NCBI RefSeq assembly: GCF_900112415.1
Contig: NZ_FOLV01000022.1
Coordinates: 1 to 58,271 of the forward strand
Source of the DNA: Bacillus sp. 491mf
GTDB taxonomy: Bacteria; Bacillota; Bacilli; Bacillales; Bacillaceae_G
Direction of reading: 5' to 3'
Length of the DNA stretch: 58,271 bases
The notes under the pieces are model-generated. The model did no database searches. It was not told the DNA's origin and saw nothing but the letters and a program-made list of their open reading frames with translations. Of the stretch, positions 8,637-16,826 are shown piece by piece. Numbering within the stretch: position 1 is the first letter of the stretch; each line of letters begins with the position of its first letter. The translations under genes and the position numbers were made by a program.

Positions 8637-9422
8637 CTATTTCTCTTTCTCACCTAAAATGTTACGGCCAAACCACTTTTTACTGATTTTTTCATAGGTG
8701 CCGTCTTGAATGATTTCATCCAGTGCTTTATTTAATTTCTGTAGTAATTCTTTGTCGTCTTTCCGAACAGCAATGGCCATTTCATCAAGGGATAATGGTT
8801 TTCCAGCGTCTTTTATATTTGCTTTTCCTTCTTTCATCATGCGAAGACCTACCATTTGATCTGTTACAACAGCATCAATTCGTCCTGGTTCTAAGTCCAT
8901 AAGAGCGGTAATATCACTATCGTATTCGGTAATTTGGTCTGTTTGTTTGGCAATAAGTGTTTTGAATGTACTTGCTTTCACAACACCTACTTTTTTTCCT
9001 TTTAAATCTTCAGCGGAGGAGATGGATTTGTTCGTTTTTGTAACGAAAATTTGGGCGCCGGAACGATAATACGGATTTGTAAAGTTAACTGCTTTTAGAC
9101 GATCTTCTGTGATGGCCATACTTCCTAAAATCACGTCATATTTTTTTGCTTGCAATCCTTGGATTAATGTTTCCCAAGGATTTGTGACAGGAACAGCCTT
9201 CATGTTCATTTTCTTAGCAAGAGCTTCACCGATTTCGACGTCAAAACCGACAAGCTTACTATTTTCTTTATAGTTAAATGGTTTATACAAGCCGCTCATT
9301 GCGTAGCGAAATTCTTTCTTTCCATCAGTTGATGAAGTACTACTTTCTTTACTACAGGCTCCTAATAATAAAGAAGCGCATAATGTAATCGCCGCGATCA
9401 TTTTAAACATATTTCGCTTCAT
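8637..9422 (-). CDS. Amino acid ABC transporter substrate-binding lipoprotein
   Basis: The 261-residue precursor starts with a basic, hydrophobic signal peptide ending in the lipobox LLLGAC, so the mature protein would be anchored by lipid on Cys22. The body is a family 3 extracellular solute-binding fold (GFDVEIGEALAKKMNMK, then NPWETLIQGLQAKKYDVILG). Such proteins bind glutamine, cystine, arginine or similar amino acids; the ligand cannot be read from sequence alone. The start has GGAGGTG upstream. It lies 17 bp after the ATPase gene in the same transcript. Confidence 0.9.
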   Translation of the reverse strand: MKRNMFKMIAAITLCASLLLGACSKESSTSSTDGKKEFRYAMSGLYKPFNYKENSKLVGFDVEIGEALAKKMNMKAVPVTNPWETLIQGLQAKKYDVILGSMAITEDRLKAVNFTNPYYRSGAQIFVTKTNKSISSAEDLKGKKVGVVKASTFKTLIAKQTDQITEYDSDITALMDLEPGRIDAVVTDQMVGLRMMKEGKANIKDAGKPLSLDEMAIAVRKDDKELLQKLNKALDEIIQDGTYEKISKKWFGRNILGEKEK

Positions 9423-9439
9423 AAAAGCACCTCCATTTT

Positions 9440-10162
9440 TTATAAAATGTTTCGTAAAAATTGCTTCGCACGCGGATTTGACGGAGCGGTGAAAAATTGT
9501 TCTGGGGCTGCATCCTCTACGATTTGTCCGTCATCCATAAAAATAATGCGGTCAGCTACTTCACGGGCAAATCCCATTTCATGCGTGACGATAATCATCG
9601 TCATACCTTCTTTGGCGAGGTCTTTCATAACTTGTAGTACTTCTCCGACGAGTTCAGGATCGAGGGCTGAGGTAGGTTCATCGAATAACATAATTTTTGG
9701 ATTCATTGCGAGTGCTCTTGCAATAGCAATTCGCTGTTTTTGACCACCAGATAAAAGATCGGGTGTTACATTCGCTTTATCTTTCAATCCAACCTTTTCT
9801 AGTAATTCGTAGGCAATGTTTGTTGCTTTTATTTTATCTAACTTTTTGACGTGAATAGGAGCTTCAATGATGTTTTCTAATGAGGTCATATGAGGAAATA
9901 AGTTGAAATGTTGAAAAACCATACCGACATTTTCACGGACTTTGTTTAAGTTTGTATGTTTCAGATGAATTTGTTCTCCCTGTATCGAAACTTCTCCATT
10001 ATCATACACTTCCAGGAAGTTTAAACAGCGGAGTAATGTACTTTTCCCTGAACCACTCGCACCGATTAAGACAACAACTTCCTTTTCTTCTACGTGTAAA
10101 TTGACGTTTTTTAATACGTGTAAAGACCCAAAGGATTTTGTAAGATTTTGAACTTGTATCAT
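9440..10162 (-). CDS. Polar amino acid ABC transporter ATPase
   Basis: The 240-residue protein has Walker [10 protein letters not shown], signature LSGGQKQR, Walker [13 protein letters not shown] and the H-loop [16 protein letters not shown], all typical of the GlnQ/TcyC subfamily. It energises import through the permease and lipoprotein encoded next. It is the first gene of the leftward operon, with a GGAGGGGG RBS immediately before the ATG. No riboswitch was recognised upstream. Confidence 0.92.
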   Translation of the reverse strand: MIQVQNLTKSFGSLHVLKNVNLHVEEKEVVVLIGASGSGKSTLLRCLNFLEVYDNGEVSIQGEQIHLKHTNLNKVRENVGMVFQHFNLFPHMTSLENIIEAPIHVKKLDKIKATNIAYELLEKVGLKDKANVTPDLLSGGQKQRIAIARALAMNPKIMLFDEPTSALDPELVGEVLQVMKDLAKEGMTMIIVTHEMGFAREVADRIIFMDDGQIVEDAAPEQFFTAPSNPRAKQFLRNIL

Positions 10163-10439
10163 GCATCCCCCTCCAACGAAATATAGATGTATAAAAATAA
10201 CTTATTTCTGTTAATTAGTCATAAATTGTCAAATTCCTTTATTTTTGTAAAAAAATCAAAAGGCTATCGGTTGTCGCATATAAATAGAAAACAGGAAAAT
10301 TTGTTATTTTTGAAAGTAGAAGTGAAGAATAACTCGACTAATAGTATTTATATAGAAAGTTTAGATGTGATGAGGATGAAAAGAAAAATGAGGAATTAAA
10401 ACGAAGAAGAAAAAGCGATTAAATTGTCAAATTTAGAGA

Positions 10440-10748
10440 GCATATGTGAAGCCCTAGAATGTTAACCAGGTGACATTCTAGATTATAAGAACTTAAATCG
10501 AGGGGAATATATCACGATGCCCTCTCAAGCTAAGAACGTAATAAAACAGCCTTTTCAAAAAGGGTGATGACATAAGCCTCAAAAGCACAAGTCAACATAA
10601 AGTAATGAATTAAAGTTTATATACGTAAAAGGCTTTCGGTTATTAAAAAACAATTTCATTAATTATCGTAATGCCTCTTATCAGCAGCCAAGGTGTGCAA
10701 CAACTAAAAAAGGTCCCTTAGACGCGTTATAAAGGGACCTTTTTTAGT
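10440..10748 (+). ncRNA. candidate structured small RNA with terminator
   Basis: The gap between the ABC operon and the VOC gene has several hairpins in a row on the plus strand. CTAGAATGT pairs with ACATTCTAG (10454-10482). GAGGGG pairs with CCCTC (about 10500-10525). AGCCTTT pairs with AAAGGCT at longer range (about 10548 and 10629). A strong final hairpin, AAAGGTCCCTT with AAGGGACCTTTTTT, ends near 10746. No open reading frame with an RBS was seen. The terminator is symmetric enough to work in both directions. It resembles no riboswitch class that I could recognise. No convincing promoter was found; the assignment is tentative. Confidence 0.35.
10706..10748. terminator. Strong bidirectional terminator
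   Basis: AAAAAAGGTCCCTT and AAGGGACCTTTTTT form an extended stem flanked by A and T runs. It could terminate the VOC gene (minus) and the candidate small RNA (plus). Confidence 0.85.
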
Positions 10749-10794
10749 TTTCATAGTTGTTTATAAAAATTCATCTCATGTTTTGTGAAATTCT

Positions 10795-11356
10795 AAGTTG
10801 ATGAGCATGATGCGAACCTTAGATTGTTATTTCAATTTGATTTCCTTCTGGATCACTTACTACACTTTCATAGTATCCATCGCCAGTAAAACGAGGTTCA
10901 CTTAATATAGGATAGCCAGCTTCTCTTAATGTTCCCGTTAATTGATTTACGTTATTCTTGTTTCCGGCAGAAAAAGCTAAATGAGCATATCCAGTAACTT
11001 CATTTTTCGGTTTATTCTTTACTCCTTTCTTTCGCATAATTTCTATACGTGCCCCCGTTTCAAATGTAATAAAATAAGATTCAAATTGTTTTGTTTCATT
11101 ACGATATAAATTATTAGCTTTACCTTTAAAATATTTAGTATAAAATGAGCGCATTAATTCTAAATCATTTACCCAAATAGCTATATGTTCAATCTTCATT
11201 ATCTTCACCTTTCAATTCAAAGTCTTATTTTGATTTTCTTATAAAAGAAGGAAATCAAAAAATGCCATAAGTGGAAAATTAAATTTTTAATCCAAAAAAA
11301 TTGTTCGTTTTTTTACACTTGGGGGCAAGGGATTTTCTCAAGTTGATGGGCATGAT
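10795..11356 (+). repeat. 17-bp direct repeats flanking the VOC gene
   Basis: AAGTTGATGAGCATGAT (10795-10811) and AAGTTGATGGGCATGAT (11340-11356) differ at one base and bracket the VOC gene. Apart from the second copy, the 11200-11504 gap is AT-rich and featureless to my eye. Confidence 0.5.
10819..11199 (-). CDS. VOC-superfamily (glyoxalase-fold) protein
   Basis: The 126-residue protein has the paired beta-alpha-beta-beta-beta modules of the vicinal oxygen chelate fold. It begins MKIEHIAIWVNDLELMRSFY, with the first metal-ligand His, and ends with SDPEGNQIEI, carrying the terminal Glu. Members include glyoxalase I, fosfomycin and bleomycin resistance proteins and dioxygenases; the substrate cannot be assigned. 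The ATG at 11199 is chosen because AAAGGTG lies seven bases upstream; a GTG three codons earlier has no clear RBS. It is downstream of and co-oriented with the MFS gene of the azasugar-type cluster, and flanked by 17-bp direct repeats. Confidence 0.8.
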   Translation of the reverse strand: MKIEHIAIWVNDLELMRSFYTKYFKGKANNLYRNETKQFESYFITFETGARIEIMRKKGVKNKPKNEVTGYAHLAFSAGNKNNVNQLTGTLREAGYPILSEPRFTGDGYYESVVSDPEGNQIEITI

Positions 11357-11504
11357 AATTAAGGGAGTAATTCTTTTATTTCGATACTAATCACGTATAT
11401 CTCTTAAGAATTTACTCGCAGGGACTTTTATTTTCTTTTTATTTATTAAAGCCATATTTAAGATTATAAAACTTAATTAAGACTAATAAACAAATTTTAT
11501 ATGT

Positions 11505-12713
11505 TTAACCTTTATGGTTTTGGTCTAATTCTTTAATAAAGGATAATTGCTTAGTTCCTAATAATTGTATACCAATTATTAGCATTAGCATTATGAACAT
11601 GATGCTGGCAAAAAACCAAAAAGAAATATGGACAGGATAAGTATCCATGCTGTGTCCAATCATAACAGGGATTACGGATCCGCCAAATCCGTTCATAGCT
11701 AATAATATACTAGTTGTTTTTTCTGTCTGACCTGGAAAATATTTATTGGTAATAATTAAAGCAATAGCAAACATTGCTGCCATACATAAACCTAGTAAGA
11801 AGCAAAGAAAGAAGCCAATCCAAATATTGTTATTTAATCCGAAGGCTATAAGAACTAATAAGCCCCCAATATTTATAAATAGTAAGAAAGAATTATAGGT
11901 AAATTTTTCTGAAATGCTCCCCGTTAATGCACGTCCTATTACCATTGCTAGCCAATAAATTGTTACAGTCACGGTGGCCAGTGAATTTGAAATACCCCAT
12001 TCCTCTCTAAATATTGAAGGTAAAAAATGAACAATAGATACCTCACTCCCACCATAACAAAAGAAATAGATGGCTGAAAATATAATAATGGGAACGGTCT
12101 TTTTTGTGTAAGAACTGATCTTCTGATTAATGGGGGAGGCATCCTTTTTATTTTTAATAAGATACCCATTAATTGTGCCAAAAGATGCGAGTTTCCAACC
12201 AAGCATAACAAGAAAAGAAGAAATACCTAAGAGGAAGAATGCATATTCCCAGATACCGTTACTTATTAGAAAGCTAGAAAAAAGAGGCATGAATAGTGCT
12301 CCCAGTCCAAATGCAACTTCTAGTTTTCCCATTGCCATAGCTTGTTTTTCTTGGAATGTTACTAAAATAATAGTACCGATACAAGATTCGGCTAATCCAG
12401 CACCATATCCTGCTAATGCAACGAGAGGGAAGAGCAAATGCCAATCTGGTAAAAAAAATATAAATAATTCAAGGCTAATTAGAAATAATCCAATGACTAC
12501 AACATGCTTCCTCCCTAGTTTCTGAACTAAAAAGGGCATGCTAATTACCCCAAGCAGAAAACCAATGAATTGACTAAAAATAAGTACACCGCCATTACTA
12601 TAGTTTTGTTTATAGTGAGTTAATATTTCAGGTAGCAGTGCACCAATGACAACTAAAGTAAATGCAATTATCATGTAAGAAAAAAAGCTAATCCATAACA
12701 AACGATTTTTCAA
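11505..12713 (-). CDS. MFS transporter, divergent to the azasugar-type trio
   Basis: The 402-residue protein has about 12 hydrophobic helices and MFS loop signatures such as VQKLGRKHVVVIG between helices 2 and 3. It resembles FucP/NagP-like or drug-export MFS proteins but I cannot assign a substrate. It starts at a TTG with AAGGAGG eight bases upstream; no ATG is near. It diverges from the aminotransferase across a 334-bp control region. This suggests shared regulation and a possible role in exporting the cluster product or importing a sugar precursor (inference). Confidence 0.8.
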   Translation of the reverse strand: MKNRLLWISFFSYMIIAFTLVVIGALLPEILTHYKQNYSNGGVLIFSQFIGFLLGVISMPFLVQKLGRKHVVVIGLFLISLELFIFFLPDWHLLFPLVALAGYGAGLAESCIGTIILVTFQEKQAMAMGKLEVAFGLGALFMPLFSSFLISNGIWEYAFFLLGISSFLVMLGWKLASFGTINGYLIKNKKDASPINQKISSYTKKTVPIIIFSAIYFFCYGGSEVSIVHFLPSIFREEWGISNSLATVTVTIYWLAMVIGRALTGSISEKFTYNSFLLFINIGGLLVLIAFGLNNNIWIGFFLCFLLGLCMAAMFAIALIITNKYFPGQTEKTTSILLAMNGFGGSVIPVMIGHSMDTYPVHISFWFFASIMFIMLMLIIGIQLLGTKQLSFIKELDQNHKG

Positions 12714-12948
12714 TTATACCGCCTCCTTAGTAACAAGCATATTTTGATAAGATTGTGAAACTAATACGGTTAATTATTTAACAATTTCTAATTATACTAA
12801 AAAATAACAAAATATTTTAATTATTTTATCGATTGTAACTTTCTCAATATGTTTACGTTATTTTAACTTGTGATGGAATAATTTACAGTATATTATAATT
12901 TTGTTATTTAATAACATTTTTAAAGTTGTAGCACTTATGAGATGCAAT

Positions 12949-12998
12949 CATACTCAACTATTGGTTCGTTAGGAGGGCCCCCTAACGTAATGAGTGTG
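12949..12998. promoter_or_regulatory. GC-rich dyad in the divergent control region
   Basis: CGTTAGG (12967-12973) and CCTAACG (12981-12987) flank AGGGCCC. Outer arms CATACTCA (12949-12956) and TGAGTGTG (12991-12998) can also pair, allowing one G-U. In this very AT-rich gap the element stands out. It could be an operator for a regulator encoded elsewhere or a 5'-UTR hairpin. The remaining 12714-12948 sequence is AT-rich with no clear promoter. Confidence 0.55.
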
Positions 12999-13047
12999 CT
13001 CATGATTATTATTTTGACATTAATAAAATAATAGGAGTGTTGTAAAG

Positions 13048-14322
13048 ATGAATGGAAAAGTTAAAAATCCAACAAGTCCTGATAGCCTTTACTATAAAGT
13101 TGATGATGTTGTTATGGAGAGAGGCGAAGGAATCTATCTTTATGATCAGGATGGGAATAAATATTTTGACTGTGCATCAGCTACATTTAACTTAAATTTG
13201 GGCTATAGCAACAAAGAGGTAATTGATGTAGTGAAAAATCAAATGGATAATCTTATACACGTTACTTCTTCGTATCAGACAGATGCTGTAAACACATTAG
13301 CACAAAAACTTGTTGAAATCGCTCCTAGTAATCTAACAAGGGTACACCCAAAGGTTAGCAGTGGTTCAGCAGCGAATGAGGGTGCTATTAAAATGGCACA
13401 ATATAATACTGGTAAACGTGACGTTATATCTTTATTTCGAAGTCATTTGGGACAAACTTACATGATGTCAGCACTTTCAGGTAATGCTTTTCGAAGAGAA
13501 CCGTTTCCACCTCAATTTTCATTTGGGTTACAAGTTCCAGACCCTTATTGCTTACGTTGTTTTTATAATCAAAAATCAGATTCTTGTGGCATGTTATGTG
13601 TTGAAAGAATTAACGATTTTATTGAATATGCCAGCACAGGAAATGTTGCTGCAATTATAGTTGAACCGATATCCGGTAATGGCGGGAATATAGTTCCTCC
13701 TAAAGGCTATTTTCAAGCACTGAAAAAGTTATGCGAAGAGCGTGATATTGCATTAATTTTTGATGAGATACAAACTGGATTTGGCAGAACAGGTAAAATG
13801 TTTGCTGCTGATTACTTTGATGTCCAGCCAAATATGATGACTGTAGCAAAAGGGTTAGGTGGAACCGGATTCCAAGTAGCGGCAATTCTTACTGAGGAAA
13901 AGTATGGAGGTATGCCTGGACATCATCACTCATTTACGTATGGTTCGAATGTAATGGCCTCTGCAGCAGCATGTACTACAATTGAAATTCTACAAAGACC
14001 TGGTTTCTTAGAAAATGTAACTGTGGTGGGGAATTATATCATGGGGCGTTTAGAGGGAATGAAAGAGAAATTTAAGTTTATTGGAGATGTAAGAGGAGTC
14101 GGGTTAATGATTGGGGTTGAAATTGTGAAAGATAACAATGAACCTGATGTTGAGCTGACTAATCATATTGCCAAACGTGCTATGGATCACGGCATAATTA
14201 TTAGAACATCAAGATATGGCTATGGAAATGTATTTAAAGTTCGTCCACCTCTTACTATTACTTTGAGTGAAGCAGAAGAACTATGCTATAGATTAGATAG
14301 ACTACTGGAGGAAATAAAATGA
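13048..14322 (+). CDS. Class III PLP aminotransferase (GabT1-like, azasugar type)
   Basis: The 424-residue enzyme is a fold-type I, class III transaminase. FDEIQTGFGRTG contains the PLP-ring Asp239 and Gln242, and TVAKGLGG contains the Schiff-base Lys268. A Cys-rich CLRCFYNQKSDSCGMLC segment (near residue 172) is common in this class. It starts after AGGAGTG. Its stop overlaps the next start (ATGA), and the next two genes encode a sugar phosphatase and a zinc dehydrogenase. This trio matches B. amyloliquefaciens gabT1-yktC1-gutB1. There the transaminase aminates C2 of fructose 6-phosphate to give 2-amino-2-deoxymannitol 6-phosphate. Family assignment is firm; the substrate is inferred from context. 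A GABA or diamine transaminase is the alternative. Confidence 0.85.
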   Translation: MNGKVKNPTSPDSLYYKVDDVVMERGEGIYLYDQDGNKYFDCASATFNLNLGYSNKEVIDVVKNQMDNLIHVTSSYQTDAVNTLAQKLVEIAPSNLTRVHPKVSSGSAANEGAIKMAQYNTGKRDVISLFRSHLGQTYMMSALSGNAFRREPFPPQFSFGLQVPDPYCLRCFYNQKSDSCGMLCVERINDFIEYASTGNVAAIIVEPISGNGGNIVPPKGYFQALKKLCEERDIALIFDEIQTGFGRTGKMFAADYFDVQPNMMTVAKGLGGTGFQVAAILTEEKYGGMPGHHHSFTYGSNVMASAAACTTIEILQRPGFLENVTVVGNYIMGRLEGMKEKFKFIGDVRGVGLMIGVEIVKDNNEPDVELTNHIAKRAMDHGIIIRTSRYGYGNVFKVRPPLTITLSEAEELCYRLDRLLEEIK

Positions 14323-15266
14323 AAAACTACATTATTGAGTTGGGGAAATACGTATACAATCAAATAAAAAATCAAAAGGGAACTTTAAAGAACCGCATAG
14401 TAAATGGGTACTCACCGGGTGGAGATGCCCAATTTAATATTGACGAAGCAGCAGAAAAAGCAGTTCTTGATTATATATTAGAAAAAAAAGAGCCTGTTGT
14501 ATTTTATACCGAGGATGGTGGATTGAAAACTTTTGGGGAGAATCCAGAATACATCCTAATTATAGATCCAATTGATGGTACTCGTCCTGCAGCAGCAGGT
14601 TTGGAAATGTCATGTATATCAATTGCATTAGCGAAGTACAAAGATAATGCGAAAATTAAAGATATTGAATATGCTTTTTTAATGGAACTTAAAACAGGAA
14701 ATTATATGTACGGTGATATTTTTTCGAATTCGATAGAATTTGAAGGATATAATAGCCAATTACCAAATTTAAGCCAAGACAAAGAAATTAAAAATATGTT
14801 TTGGAGTTTTGAGTTTAACGGTCATCCTACTAAATTAATGATAGAATCCTATGGTCATTTAATTGATGAATCTGCAAACAATGGCGGAGTATTTATATTT
14901 AATAGCGCGTCATATTCTATTTCAAGGATTATTACAGGACAGATGGATGCATATGTTGATATTGGAAACAGACTGCTTAAAGATTCCCCAGAATTATTAG
15001 ATGATTTCCAAAGAGTAGGAAATGGTCAGGTATTACATTTATTTCCATATGATATAGCCGCAAGCGTATTTTTAGCAAAAAAGGCAGGAGTAATGATTAC
15101 TGATGCATATGGGAAATCTTTAGATGAAACATTGTTAACAGACCTTAGTTATAGTAATCAACAGTCATGTATAGCGGCTTCTACCAAAGAATTACACCAA
15201 AATCTATTGGAACAAATTAATTGGAAACGGAGCGAAAAAAAATATGAAGGCATTGGTATGGACTGA
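14319..15266 (+). CDS. Inositol-monophosphatase-family phosphatase (YktC1-like)
   Basis: The 315-residue protein has the metal-binding motifs of the IMPase/FBPase superfamily: TEDGG (about residue 66), DPIDGTRPAAAG (about residue 87, in place of DPxDGTxNF) and the C-terminal YDIAASVFLAKKAG. It should hydrolyse a sugar or polyol phosphate with magnesium. The ATG overlaps the aminotransferase stop by four bases and follows GGAGG, so the two are translationally coupled. In the azasugar pathway this step removes phosphate from the amino-mannitol phosphate. It is longer than typical IMPases (about 260-270 residues), with extra sequence between residues 120 and 190. Confidence 0.82.
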   Translation: MKNYIIELGKYVYNQIKNQKGTLKNRIVNGYSPGGDAQFNIDEAAEKAVLDYILEKKEPVVFYTEDGGLKTFGENPEYILIIDPIDGTRPAAAGLEMSCISIALAKYKDNAKIKDIEYAFLMELKTGNYMYGDIFSNSIEFEGYNSQLPNLSQDKEIKNMFWSFEFNGHPTKLMIESYGHLIDESANNGGVFIFNSASYSISRIITGQMDAYVDIGNRLLKDSPELLDDFQRVGNGQVLHLFPYDIAASVFLAKKAGVMITDAYGKSLDETLLTDLSYSNQQSCIAASTKELHQNLLEQINWKRSEKKYEGIGMD

Positions 15267-16290
15267 AAATAAACAATTAGAATATAAGGAAGTAGAAGAG
15301 CCAAAAATACAAAAAAATAATGACGTAAAGGTCAAAATATATGGGACTGGAATATGTGGAACTGATCTAAATGTATTAAAGGGAAAAATGTATGCTGCAC
15401 CAAACATGGTTATGGGGCATGAATCAGTTGGTGTAGTAGTTGAAGTAGGAGAAAACGTAAAAAATGTAAAGGTAGGGGATCGCGTAGTAATTGATCCTAC
15501 TCAATTTTGCGGAAAATGTTATTTTTGTAGAAAAGGATTAACATGTTATTGCGAAGAATTTGATGATTGGCAATTGGGAATTGGTTCTCATGGAACATTT
15601 GGAGAATATTATGTTGGAGAAGATAGATTTATTTATAAATTGCCTGAATCAATGGAATGGGAAAGAGCAACTCTAATTGAACCTCTTGCTTGTGTTCTTA
15701 GTGTTATAGAAAAAGCAAACATAAAGCCCCATGAATCAGTTTTAGTCTTAGGATCAGGACCAATAGGGTTGTTAGTTCAATTAATTGTGCGAAAGCTTGC
15801 TAGAATTACAGTCGCAACAGAAATTGGTCATTTTAGAGCAGAGGCAGCAAAAAAAATAACTAAATATGTGTATCATCCTCAAGACCTGTCTTTAGAAGAG
15901 GTTCTTCGTATTAACCAGGGAAGAAAATTTGATGTAATTTTTGATGCGATAGGCAATCAACTTGAATGGGCATATCCACTGATTGAAAAGGGCGGGAGAC
16001 TGATACCTATGGGGTTTGATGACACTTATGAGTTTACAGTCAAACCTTTTGAACTCTTATCAAAAGGCATTACAATTATAGGGACAGGGGAAGCTCATCA
16101 CATGATGGAAAAAGCTTTGTCATGTGCAATAGATTTACCTGAATTATCAAGTTTAATTACAGATAAAGTACTACTTGAAGATTTTAATAGCGCTATTGGA
16201 GATCTAATAGGTATTGATCCAATTACTAATGAAAGAAAAGATATTCAGTCTATAAAGACTATCTTAGTCTCCGAACCTGGTGTTATATAA
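15244..16290 (+). CDS. Zinc-dependent medium-chain dehydrogenase (GutB1-like)
   Basis: The 348-residue protein is a medium-chain dehydrogenase of the sorbitol/threonine dehydrogenase type. Visible features are the catalytic zinc Cys in GICGTDLN, GHESVG, the structural zinc cysteines in CGKCYFCRKGLTCYC, and the NAD-binding VLVLGSGPIGLL (about residue 166). It overlaps the phosphatase gene by 23 bases and has GGAG upstream. In the gabT1-yktC1-gutB1 pathway it would oxidise C6 of 2-amino-2-deoxymannitol so that the amine closes into a piperidine (mannojirimycin/nojirimycin). That role is inferred from the cluster; a generic polyol dehydrogenase is the alternative. Confidence 0.85.
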   Translation: MKALVWTENKQLEYKEVEEPKIQKNNDVKVKIYGTGICGTDLNVLKGKMYAAPNMVMGHESVGVVVEVGENVKNVKVGDRVVIDPTQFCGKCYFCRKGLTCYCEEFDDWQLGIGSHGTFGEYYVGEDRFIYKLPESMEWERATLIEPLACVLSVIEKANIKPHESVLVLGSGPIGLLVQLIVRKLARITVATEIGHFRAEAAKKITKYVYHPQDLSLEEVLRINQGRKFDVIFDAIGNQLEWAYPLIEKGGRLIPMGFDDTYEFTVKPFELLSKGITIIGTGEAHHMMEKALSCAIDLPELSSLITDKVLLEDFNSAIGDLIGIDPITNERKDIQSIKTILVSEPGVI

Positions 16291-16308
16291 CCGGTTAGAA
16301 TAAAAATA

Positions 16309-16339
16309 GTAAAAAGAACCTAGCAAAAGGTTCTTTTTT
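16309..16339 (+). terminator. Terminator of the azasugar-type operon
   Basis: AAAAGAACCT pairs with AGGTTCTTTTTTT, 20 bp after the dehydrogenase stop codon. Confidence 0.85.
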
Positions 16340-16458
16340 TAGGTTTCTTTCATGGTAGTTGAACTGTATTTTATCTTTGATTGGTATAGCTTTGGAGCAA
16401 TCCATATAATTAGTTGGTTCTTAATGAACTTTATAATTAACTAACAAAACGAGGGTAA

Positions 16459-16654
16459 GCAACGGAGCTTACTTTGAAAGAAGCGACAGAAAATATTATG
16501 GAAGTAGCAATCTCTGAAGAAATCCCAGCAAGAACACAGGAATTTGTTTGTGTAATGATGAAACAATCTGAAAATATGATATGATCAGCTATCAAGAGAT
16601 TTAGAGAAACGCGCAGTAGAATTAAAAAAGACAATTGCGCAGTTTATGGTATAG
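16459..16654 (+). pseudogene. Decayed coding fragment, possibly a chemoreceptor C-terminus
   Basis: One frame reads KEATENIMEVAISEEIPART then QEFVCVMMKQSENM and hits a stop. After a frameshift near 16580 another frame reads LSRDLEKRAVELKKTIAQF to a stop at 16654. The helical, Glu/Gln-rich text resembles the end of a methyl-accepting chemotaxis or similar sensor protein. There is no start codon with an RBS. It is a remnant downstream of the azasugar-type operon, perhaps marking its insertion site. The rest of the gap up to argR is AT-rich and otherwise empty. Confidence 0.45.
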
Positions 16655-16826
16655 GGAAGAATGAGGATTGTTCTTCCTTTTTATTTTGTTGGAGGTGTAT
16701 CAAATTTTGATACATTATATAGAAAAGTAAAAATATGAACGTTTCCGTAACATTTACCTCTATCCCTTTTAGATGGAAATTATAGCAAGATATAATAAAG
16801 CTATAATATTAGAAGGAGTGTCTTTC

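Noticed and set aside
10187-10399. 70-codon plus-strand frame upstream of the ABC operon
   Set aside because: It has no ribosome binding site and its composition (Lys/Asn/Ile-rich without pattern) looks like translated AT-rich noncoding DNA.
10440-10748. Possible lysine (L-box), SAM or T-box riboswitch for the ABC operon
   Set aside because: A few short stretches such as AGAGGCAT on the minus strand recall the L box, but the conserved core segments are absent and the strong terminator is on the wrong side of the operon.
13540-13605. Iron-sulfur or zinc site in the aminotransferase Cys-rich segment
   Set aside because: A similar C-x2-C ... C-x3-C stretch is common in bacterial class III aminotransferases, so it is not special evidence here.
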